Positions 9,932-16,094 of a stretch of DNA of 64,000 nucleotides are shown here, in pieces (within the stretch, counting starts at the first letter, position 1; every line of letters starts with the position of its first letter). The stretch is taken from the NCBI RefSeq assembly GCF_947492405.1, contig NZ_CANLMP010000002.1:62001-126000 (forward strand), in the 5' to 3' direction. Below the pieces are notes generated by a model. It saw nothing but the letters and a program-made list of their open reading frames with translations, was not told the DNA's origin and did not search any database. A program made the translations under genes and the position numbers. This DNA comes from an uncultured Aquimarina sp. GTDB lineage: Bacteria; Bacteroidota; Bacteroidia; Flavobacteriales; Flavobacteriaceae.

Positions 9932-9974
9932 CAAAAGTATGTGTGAACATTTTCTTAAAAAATGACATTTATCA
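9932..9974 (-). promoter_or_regulatory. FNR-type box and -7 element of the cco operon
   Basis: The palindrome TGACATTTATCA (plus-strand 9963-9974) and, on the minus strand, a perfect -7 element TACTTTTG starting 35 nt from the box edge (9939 down to 9932). Start of transcription would be about 15 nt before ccoS. This is the strongest functional anchor for the box, since cbb3 operons are classic FNR-type targets. Confidence 0.78.
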
Positions 9975-10204
9975 GGTTTTGGTATGCTAGTTTGTGGTAG
10001 GATTTGATACTATTAGCTATGTTAATCAACATAACGTAGAAAAGATTCGATCAGAGAAATACTAAAAATGGTTTTTGTAATTGGAGTGTTTTTGGAGTAA
10101 AACTGCAGAAGTAAACTTTATTATACGTCTTTAAATGGTTACAGTTGGATATATAAGAGAAATATGCGTAATATTATACGTGTTAGCAACAAGCAAAACA
10201 AATA

Positions 10205-10738
10205 ATGCAAGATTATATTGATTTAGCAGAAAAGAATGGAGTGACTTTATCGAGTGAAGGTGCCTGTCAATTTTGCGGTGCAGCTACAAAACGTGGAATT
10301 CACGAATGCTTAGAAATTTTCAATCTTGGATTTCAAGAAATTGATTTTTCAAATATTGAAAACCACATATATAGATTTCTTATTGTTGATGCACACACAT
10401 TACAACATCCAGAAATTCACGGTAGGTGGAATAATCATTTTCACCTGTCAAGACTTCATTTGATTTTTGAATACGGTATAAAGTGGACTTATGAACTTTC
10501 ACCAAAGCTTAGTGATTATCTGAATAAATACAAAGTTCATAAACAGAATGAATATCTGAACCCACCCGAAATACTTAAAAGAGGAAATATTACAACAACA
10601 GATATTAAAAAGAAATCAACCAACGAAACTGAATGTAAAGATTTGATAAAAAAGTGGGCATTTGATGTCTACTATAAATGGAGTAATTCTCATAATGTAG
10701 TAGATAAAATTGCTAAAGGATTTTTAAAACATAAATAG
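10205..10738 (+). CDS. DUF5946-like hypothetical protein
   Basis: Cytoplasmic protein of 177 aa with no signal peptide. The N-terminal CQFCGA zinc-finger-like pair and the motif YRFLIVDAHTLQHPEIHGRW followed by His-rich FHLSRLHLIFE resemble DUF5946 proteins as I remember them. Function is unknown. It is the first gene of the cargo block separating ccoS from ccoI and is flanked by short sequences (GTGTTAGCAACAAGC before, CTAACACGGTATATAGC after) of the kind often found around accessory genes in flavobacteria. Confidence 0.7.
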   Translation: MQDYIDLAEKNGVTLSSEGACQFCGAATKRGIHECLEIFNLGFQEIDFSNIENHIYRFLIVDAHTLQHPEIHGRWNNHFHLSRLHLIFEYGIKWTYELSPKLSDYLNKYKVHKQNEYLNPPEILKRGNITTTDIKKKSTNETECKDLIKKWAFDVYYKWSNSHNVVDKIAKGFLKHK

Positions 10739-10871
10739 AAAAGTCAATTACTAACACGGTATATAGCAAATAGGACATTCGGTGTTTTGAGAAAGTCCAG
10801 TGCTATTAACTAAAGCCGCCAAATCGTTGATTTGCTTTTAAAATGAATAAATAATCTTAAATTAAATATTT

Positions 10872-11297
10872 ATGATAACAATAAATCCATACATCTACTT
10901 TAATGGAAATTGTGAACAAGCATTTGCTTTTTATGAATCAGTCTTTCGTAAAGAAATCAGTCATATTAGTAAATACAAAGACGTGCCAAAACCAACAAGA
11001 AATATTTTTCAGGAAACTGATGAAAAAATTATGCATGTCACTTTACCTCTGAGCAAAGAAACAATGCTAAATGGTTCAGACAACTCATTAGCATATAAAG
11101 AAATGGTACAGTATAAAACCTTTACTCTTATCATTCACACCGATAGCAAAGAAGAGGTTGACCGATTATTTGGTGAGCTTTCTCAAAACGGACAAATAAA
11201 AGTACCTGTAGGTTTGACCTTCTGGGGTGCATACTATGGCCAGTGTATTGATAAATTCGGTATAAGTTGGAAAATAACTTTAGCATCAGAAAATTAG
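10872..11297 (+). CDS. VOC superfamily (PhnB-like) protein
   Basis: Protein of 141 aa of the vicinal-oxygen-chelate fold, PhnB/glyoxalase-like branch. Features are INPYIYFNGNCEQAFAFYESVF at the start, IMHVTLPL in the middle, and a second half with FTLIIHTDSKEEVDRLFGEL and FWGAYYGQCIDKFGISWKI. No enzymatic activity can be assigned; many such proteins are metal-dependent isomerases or resistance proteins. It stands alone within the accessory block. Confidence 0.82.
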   Translation: MITINPYIYFNGNCEQAFAFYESVFRKEISHISKYKDVPKPTRNIFQETDEKIMHVTLPLSKETMLNGSDNSLAYKEMVQYKTFTLIIHTDSKEEVDRLFGELSQNGQIKVPVGLTFWGAYYGQCIDKFGISWKITLASEN

Positions 11298-11385
11298 CAT
11301 AAATCTTCTATAAATAAAGGAGATATGAAAAAATTTAAATAACAATTGATATTATATAATTATTTGACTCTTATCAGAAACGGAT

Positions 11386-11754
11386 ATGAGATACGACCCA
11401 ATAATTAAAAAAATTGAAAGTAAATTAGAATCATCTATTCATTTTTCTGACTATGATTTTGGAGGAAGAGATGGCCAAAAATGCCCACGACCTGATAAAA
11501 CTGAATGGTTAACCGAACAATTCATTACTTTAATGAATAAATTAAAAGACTTTCTTAAAAATGATCCTGATCAAAATCTACTCAATGAATTTTTATTGAG
11601 TGAAATAAAAAATATAGATTCTTCTGTATTCTTAAAGGAAGAATTTGAACTCCTAATTTGGAAATATATGGAAAACCCATTCTTTTTATTAGATAACAGA
11701 ACCGTGTATGACTATTTTGAAAAAAACAAAAGTCTATTAAAATATTATGATTAA
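11386..11754 (+). CDS. Hypothetical protein
   Basis: Predicted soluble 122-aa acidic protein, mostly helical, beginning MRYDPIIKKIESKLESS and ending YDYFEKNKSLLKYYD. I recognise no family. A small cytoplasmic acidic orphan among immunity-like genes could itself be an immunity protein, but that is only context. Confidence 0.6.
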   Translation: MRYDPIIKKIESKLESSIHFSDYDFGGRDGQKCPRPDKTEWLTEQFITLMNKLKDFLKNDPDQNLLNEFLLSEIKNIDSSVFLKEEFELLIWKYMENPFFLLDNRTVYDYFEKNKSLLKYYD

Positions 11755-11865
11755 TGGATTATTGAACTTGTAGACATAAATTCAATTCGAAAAACTGGGG
11801 CATAAATTAATAAAACAAAAAAGCACCTAAAACCCTGTTTACCATTCTATTAAAAACAATCAACT

Positions 11866-12846
11866 ATGAAAACACTTTTTAAACTATTCTTTTTGCTCTT
11901 TTTCACCCTTTTTAGTATAAAGTCTTTTTCCCAGAAAATGGTTGAATATTACGAACCAGTAAAAAATGATAGCCTTAGAGTTGGAACGGGTGAAAATGAC
12001 TTTTTGCCTTTTATTCAAAAAGGATATACGCTATTGATTCCTGAAAAAAGGAAAATTAAAGGTGTACTCATTTTCCTTGAAGATTCAAGGTATGACAAAA
12101 AGAATAGGAGCTCAAAGCAAATGTATAATCAAGCATCTGAAAAAGACTTTGCGGTATTGTCAGTTTCAACCGAAATTCCTCTTGACTTTTACTTTTCTGA
12201 ATCCTCTATAATTTCTACGCATACACTAATTCAGGAAGTCTTTAATAAACATAATTTGCCAAATGAAAATATTTTCTTTTTAGGAGCAAGTTTAGCAGGA
12301 CATAGAGCAATGCGATATATTAAGTTTATGAAAGAGGGAGGTTTCGAGTTTCAACTCAACATAAAAGGTATTGTTATTTGCAATTTCACACTAGATTTTA
12401 CAAGAAAATGGTATCAACATAAACGTGATATCAGAATTAACCGGATTGATCTTTGGGAACCAAAATTTATAAATTATTTACTAGAAAAACATTTGAAAGG
12501 TACGCCTAAAACTAATCCAGAGAGTTATCACGATTTCTCATCATACAGTTACTTTGATGAAAAAAATAAAAATATTAAGGTTTACAAAAGCTACAATATT
12601 AGAGCGTATATAGAACCTGCAATAAAGTATAAATTAACAAATCAACTAAGAACCTTGTATGAGAATAATTCAACAGATATTGTTGGTTTTTTAGCCGAGT
12701 TGGAACTATTAGGAAATAAAAATACCGAATTAATTGTTTTACAGCCTGAAGATAATACATCGTCAAAAAAGAATACGCAATCAACCTGGGATGCAATAAA
12801 TAAATATGAACTTATGAATTGGATTCTAAAGCAAACGGAAATATAA
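11866..12846 (+). CDS. Secreted alpha/beta-hydrolase-like protein
   Basis: Exported protein of 326 aa; residues 1-23 form a signal peptide ending in KSFSQ. The region FFLGASLAGHRAMRYI (near residue 145) fits a nucleophile elbow G-x-S-x-x-G of the alpha/beta hydrolase fold, and YTLLIPEKRKIKGVLIFLED resembles the first strands of that fold. A partner Asp/His cannot be assigned with certainty. Substrate is unknown. Confidence 0.68.
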   Translation: MKTLFKLFFLLFFTLFSIKSFSQKMVEYYEPVKNDSLRVGTGENDFLPFIQKGYTLLIPEKRKIKGVLIFLEDSRYDKKNRSSKQMYNQASEKDFAVLSVSTEIPLDFYFSESSIISTHTLIQEVFNKHNLPNENIFFLGASLAGHRAMRYIKFMKEGGFEFQLNIKGIVICNFTLDFTRKWYQHKRDIRINRIDLWEPKFINYLLEKHLKGTPKTNPESYHDFSSYSYFDEKNKNIKVYKSYNIRAYIEPAIKYKLTNQLRTLYENNSTDIVGFLAELELLGNKNTELIVLQPEDNTSSKKNTQSTWDAINKYELMNWILKQTEI

Positions 12847-13026
12847 CTGCGTACAACATTGTATACGAAATCAGAGCAGTTAAGTGATCAATCGAATGAT
12901 TCTTTTATTTTTGGTAAAGCATATGCTTGCAAAAAGCAAAAGTTAGTAATGAATGTGCAAATAATGTAGATGGTTTGGTTACATTCTACACAACTACAAA
13001 ATATAAATTAAACATTAAAAGGAACT

Positions 13027-13773
13027 ATGAGCTTGTTTAAAAAACTATTTGGAAAATCTGAAAAAAATAATGAAAATGAGATTAATCAATCAGACTTTTC
13101 ATTAATCAGTAAAACTGATTTTAAGACTTTCAAGGATTTGGTAGAGCAGAATGCTGGTCTTTCTTTTGAAAAACAACAAAATTTCAATGATTTAACCGGA
13201 GGTTTAGCTTGGAATATAGACCTAAATACTGCAACATTATCTTTTGGAAATCTCGATTTTCCTATTGAAGTAATTGGCTCTTTGTCTTTCAATGATTATT
13301 CTTGGATGTGGGGATGGGCTAACACGAAAAGTGGAATCCCTGAAAACCTTTTGAATAGTTCTTTAAATATCAAAAAAATTGGAGAGGAAAGACAGATTGA
13401 AGAATTTACGAAAGGTCATTTTAGTGTAGAAGAAGGATTTGAACATAAAATGGGGATAGTTGCAAGTGGATTACTTAATACCGATGCATATTTTTGTGCA
13501 AACTATGGACAAGGGACGATGGTTTTAACCTTGAAAAGTGATAAAATCCCAAAAATTGATGAGAACAAACTGGAGAAAGTTTTGACTACTTTCCGGCAAG
13601 TAATAAGCGGAATAGATTTAAACCATAAAGAGGCTTTTAAAAATTATTTGATTGATCGTAGTTTTGTATTAAAAATATCTGATAACAAAATTGAAGGCCT
13701 AAAAAACAATAAAATTTTAATTGGTGAATTTGACCAACTGAATAGATTAACAGCACTTAATGGAAAAATATAA
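13027..13773 (+). CDS. DUF6882-like protein
   Basis: Cytoplasmic protein of 248 aa. It carries IGSLSFNDYSWMWGWANT near residue 90 and a later NYGQGTMVLTL, which I recall from DUF6882 proteins, often found near polymorphic-toxin immunity genes. The N-terminus (MSLFKKLFGKSEKNNEN) is basic and not a signal peptide. It is followed 15 nt later by an NTF2-type gene, so the two are likely one unit. Confidence 0.65.
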   Translation: MSLFKKLFGKSEKNNENEINQSDFSLISKTDFKTFKDLVEQNAGLSFEKQQNFNDLTGGLAWNIDLNTATLSFGNLDFPIEVIGSLSFNDYSWMWGWANTKSGIPENLLNSSLNIKKIGEERQIEEFTKGHFSVEEGFEHKMGIVASGLLNTDAYFCANYGQGTMVLTLKSDKIPKIDENKLEKVLTTFRQVISGIDLNHKEAFKNYLIDRSFVLKISDNKIEGLKNNKILIGEFDQLNRLTALNGKI

Positions 13774-13788
13774 ACTTTTGTTAGTAGT

Positions 13789-14178
13789 ATGAAAACACCA
13801 TCTGAAATCACAAAAGATTTTTTTTTAGATTATAAAGAGTGGAATGATTTCGCCTCTAAAACTTCAGAAAATAATGATGAAAATTCTGATCACAAAATAA
13901 GAAAAATGTATGATGATTTGATTTTAAAATTTTGTGATTCTGAAAAAAAATACCAAGGGCTTGCTTATGGAAGTGAGTCGTCTCATTGTATAGAACAAGA
14001 GCAAATAATAGAAGAATTAATTAGTGAAGATAAAGCAATTGTAAAAACTCTTTTTAAAAATAAAAAATTTGATTTTATACAACATAATTATGAATATCAT
14101 TTTGAAAAAGTCAAAGATAGGTGGATTTTAAATGAAGTTTACTTAGTCGATGATGATGGACAATATGAATGTTTATAA
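13789..14178 (+). CDS. Possible NTF2-fold immunity-like protein
   Basis: Acidic 129-aa protein. The pattern of an N-terminal helix pair, AYGSESSHCIEQEQIIEE in the middle and a final strand FEKVKDRWILNEVYLVDDDG fits small NTF2-fold proteins, including immunity proteins of contact-dependent toxins. No cognate toxin is seen nearby, so it would be an orphan. Family assignment is tentative. Confidence 0.5.
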   Translation: MKTPSEITKDFFLDYKEWNDFASKTSENNDENSDHKIRKMYDDLILKFCDSEKKYQGLAYGSESSHCIEQEQIIEELISEDKAIVKTLFKNKKFDFIQHNYEYHFEKVKDRWILNEVYLVDDDGQYECL

Positions 14179-14245
14179 TGATTTGGTAAAAAATATTACA
14201 AATAATTACAGAATCAAAAATGAGTATACTTTAAAGAACATTCTG

Positions 14246-14455
14246 ATGGATAAAATAGTAACTGACTTTTCCTTCGAACTTCTTATTTGTCAAATAATGA
14301 TATTACTTTCAATTGGATTGTGGATTTATTGTCTTATCCATATTTTGAAAAACAGATTTAGTAAAAACGATAAAACAATTTGGATTTTAGTAGTTCTTTT
14401 AATTCCTTTTATAGGTTCTCTACTATATCTATTTATTGGAAAAAAGAAAAGATAG
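14246..14455 (+). CDS. Small PLDc_N-domain membrane protein
   Basis: Two-helix membrane protein of 69 aa from the start chosen here (MDKIVTDFSFELL). The second helix and end, TIWILVVLLIPFIGSLLYLF followed by IGKKKR, match the phospholipase D nuclease N-terminal (PLDc_N) domain, which also occurs as a free small protein. The frame extends to 14150, which would overlap the previous gene by 29 nt; the shorter form fits the usual domain length. Confidence 0.65.
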   Translation: MDKIVTDFSFELLICQIMILLSIGLWIYCLIHILKNRFSKNDKTIWILVVLLIPFIGSLLYLFIGKKKR

Positions 14456-14603
14456 CTGTCAAAAAGTTTATTTGTAAATAAGTATATGAAATATTTCTCT
14501 TATATATTAGGTCAACTATTATAGTTTTAACTGCCCCATCCTCAAAAAATCACCACCTAAATTCTTTTATTTTTCCCAAAAAACATCTCAAAACACCTTT
14601 TTT

Positions 14604-14633
14604 TTGTTAAAAAGTGTTAAAATAGTACCTTTT
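14604..14633 (+). promoter_or_regulatory. Possible promoter of the tandem small-ORF array
   Basis: TTG at 14604-14606 and TACCTTTT at 14626-14633, 19 nt apart, approximate the flavobacterial TTG / TAnnTTTG promoter. The predicted start near 14640 leaves a leader of about 65 nt before the first small ORF. Confidence 0.45.
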
Positions 14634-14706
14634 TATACATAGTACTGTAACAAAACTAAAACATCTGCGTCTAGTAAGTATATAACAATTTAAAACAATA
14701 GAAATT

Positions 14707-14793
14707 ATGAGAACATTAGACAATAATCAAATCACGAAAAAATTAAACAACACTAACGGAAATATCTGGAACAACAAAAGACGTTATAGATAG
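14707..14793 (+). CDS. Tandem small ORF copy 1 (28 aa, basic)
   Basis: First of four head-to-tail ORFs encoding 28-aa peptides. The invariant core is NQITKKLNNTNGNIWN followed by an invariant basic end KRRYR. No signal peptide or membrane segment is visible. This copy has DNN at residues 5-7 and N at residue 23. Comparison of copies shows mostly third-position changes, which supports translation. Family not recognised. Confidence 0.65.
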   Translation: MRTLDNNQITKKLNNTNGNIWNNKRRYR

Positions 14794-14830
14794 TCAATCA
14801 AAAATTATTAATCAATTAAAAAATAAGATC

Positions 14831-14917
14831 ATGAGAACTTTAAACAACAATCAAATCACGAAAAAATTAAATAACACTAACGGAAATATCTGGAACGCAA
14901 AAAGACGTTATAGATAG
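14831..14917 (+). CDS. Tandem small ORF copy 2 (28 aa, basic)
   Basis: Second copy, with NNN at residues 5-7 and A at residue 23 where the other copies have N or S. The codon change around residue 23 (GCA against AGC) looks like two compensating single-base indels that keep the frame, a sign that the frame is selected. The spacer to copy 3 contains a 6-bp hairpin (14948-14962). Confidence 0.65.
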   Translation: MRTLNNNQITKKLNNTNGNIWNAKRRYR

Positions 14918-14947
14918 TCAATCAAAAAATATTTATCAATCAACCTG

Positions 14948-14962
14948 TCCGCCTCTGGTGGA
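14948..14962. repeat. Hairpin TCCGCC-TCT-GGTGGA in the spacer between copies 2 and 3
   Basis: Six-base-pair stem (one G-U pair in RNA) with a 3-nt loop, GC-rich in an AT-rich setting. It recurs at 15104-15118 with an identical stem and one loop change. It could act as an RNA-stabilising or attenuating element. Confidence 0.55.
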
Positions 14963-14986
14963 TCATCAATCAAAAAATCAGAAATC

Positions 14987-15073
14987 ATGAGAACTTTAGA
15001 CAGCAATCAAATCACGAAAAAATTAAACAACACGAACGGAAATATCTGGAACAGCAAAAGACGTTATAGATAG
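14987..15073 (+). CDS. Tandem small ORF copy 3 (28 aa, basic)
   Basis: Third copy, DSN at residues 5-7 and S at residue 23. Against copy 4 it differs at six bases, five of them silent and one causing T3 to I. The invariant core and KRRYR end are intact. Confidence 0.65.
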   Translation: MRTLDSNQITKKLNNTNGNIWNSKRRYR

Positions 15074-15103
15074 TCAATCAAAAAATATTCATCAATCAAC
15101 CTG

Positions 15104-15118
15104 TCCGCCTCGGGTGGA
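15104..15118. repeat. Hairpin TCCGCC-TCG-GGTGGA in the spacer between copies 3 and 4
   Basis: Second occurrence of the spacer hairpin. The stem is identical to that at 14948 and only the loop differs (TCG against TCT). The surrounding spacer (ATCAATCAACCTG before, TCATCAATCAAAAAA after) is also shared. Confidence 0.55.
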
Positions 15119-15141
15119 TCATCAATCAAAAAACAAAAATT

Positions 15142-15228
15142 ATGAGAATTTTAGATAGCAATCAAATCACAAAAAAATTAAATAACACTAACGGAAATAT
15201 TTGGAACAGCAAAAGACGTTATAGATAG
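15142..15228 (+). CDS. Tandem small ORF copy 4 (28 aa, basic)
   Basis: Fourth copy, starting MRILDSNQ and otherwise identical in protein to copy 3. It is the last of the near-identical set and is followed 37 nt later by a longer related ORF. Confidence 0.65.
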   Translation: MRILDSNQITKKLNNTNGNIWNSKRRYR

Positions 15229-15265
15229 TAAATCAAAAAATATTCATCAATCAAAACTAATCATC

Positions 15266-15415
15266 ATGAGGACATTACAAAATATAAGAAATAGAACAAG
15301 AAATAGTGCAACTCCACAATATAATAAGTTTGTAAACTACATCACACAATTCTACGATTATGAAGGAAACATTATTACCGGAAATAAACGATACACCTAT
15401 CAGTTGGAACGATAA
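15266..15415 (+). CDS. Related 49-aa small ORF ending the array
   Basis: Small basic peptide starting MRTLQNIRNRTRN. Its late segment EGNIITGNKRYTY aligns with NGNIWNNKRRYR of the 28-aa copies, so it is probably a diverged, longer family member. A strong terminator hairpin begins 4 nt after its stop, so the array looks like one transcription unit. Confidence 0.6.
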   Translation: MRTLQNIRNRTRNSATPQYNKFVNYITQFYDYEGNIITGNKRYTYQLER

Positions 15416-15418
15416 AAC

Positions 15419-15468
15419 AAAAAGCTGAATTTTAGGATCCATTCCAAAATTCAGCTTTATTTTTTATA
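15419..15468. terminator. Bidirectional intrinsic terminator
   Basis: A perfect 13-bp inverted repeat (AAAGCTGAATTTT at 15421-15433 and its complement at 15446-15458), a 12-nt loop, a T-run after it and A-run before it. It ends the small-ORF array and, on the other strand, the ccoI-pdxH unit. Confidence 0.85.
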
Positions 15469-15479
15469 CTTATTAAAAC

Positions 15480-16094
15480 TTAAAACTCCCTGCTTTTCGT
15501 ATACCTAACTCTCTTACCCCATCCAAAATCAGATTGAAGTTTATAGCTGGTAATCCTTTTGGAACCTACCGATGGGTCATGCTCGTTAAATTCTATATGA
15601 GAAGGTTTGATTATATATCCTCCCCAATATTCGGGTTTAGGGATTTCTTTTCCTTGATATTTCGTTTCATATTTCTTTAAACGATCTTCTAGTATTTTTC
15701 TAGAAGCAATTACTTCGCTTTGGTTAGATGCCCAAGCACTTAACTTACTCCCTTCTGGTCGAGATTCGAAATATCCCTCTGATAAATTTTCTGGAAGCTT
15801 TTCTGCCTTGCCGGAAATAAGGACTTCTCGTTTTGATTTTATCCAGTTAAACAAAACAGAAACTCTATCATCATTTGCTATCGCCATTCCCTTCTCACTG
15901 TTATAATTCGTAAAGAATATAAAACCTTCCCAGGTAAAACGTTTAAGCAGTACAATTCTACTTTTAGGAAAACCATCTAATCCTTTAGTTGATAATAACA
16001 TGGCATTAGCTTCATCTTCTGGATGTGCTTTATCTACTTCATGAAACCACTGCTGAAAATGTTCTATTGGGTTATGATCATCAGCTATATTCAT
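15480..16094 (-). CDS. pdxH: Pyridoxamine 5'-phosphate oxidase-like protein
   Basis: FMN enzyme family that makes pyridoxal 5'-phosphate. Matches include PKSRIVLLKRF, FFTNYNSEKGMAI, FESRPEGSKLSAWASNQS and PEYWGGYIIKPSHIEF. I choose the start at MNIADDHNP because this ATG overlaps the ccoI stop as ATGA; eleven more upstream codons exist. The C-terminus is odd: the family's LHDR substrate motif and RLAP-type end are replaced by SVGSKRITSYK and RVRYTKSREF. It may be a divergent paralogue with altered activity. No frameshift restoring LHDR was found in the other frames. Confidence 0.8.
   Translation of the reverse strand: MNIADDHNPIEHFQQWFHEVDKAHPEDEANAMLLSTKGLDGFPKSRIVLLKRFTWEGFIFFTNYNSEKGMAIANDDRVSVLFNWIKSKREVLISGKAEKLPENLSEGYFESRPEGSKLSAWASNQSEVIASRKILEDRLKKYETKYQGKEIPKPEYWGGYIIKPSHIEFNEHDPSVGSKRITSYKLQSDFGWGKRVRYTKSREF

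Noticed and set aside
10150-10760. GTGTTAGCAACA / CTAACACGGTATATAGC pair around the first cargo gene as recombination sites
   Set aside because: The similarity between the two flanks is short and partial; without comparison to relatives it cannot be called an attachment site.
14707-15228. CRISPR-like appearance of the tandem repeats
   Set aside because: Repeat units are full 87-nt ORFs with start and stop codons, spacers are similar to each other, and no cas gene is present.
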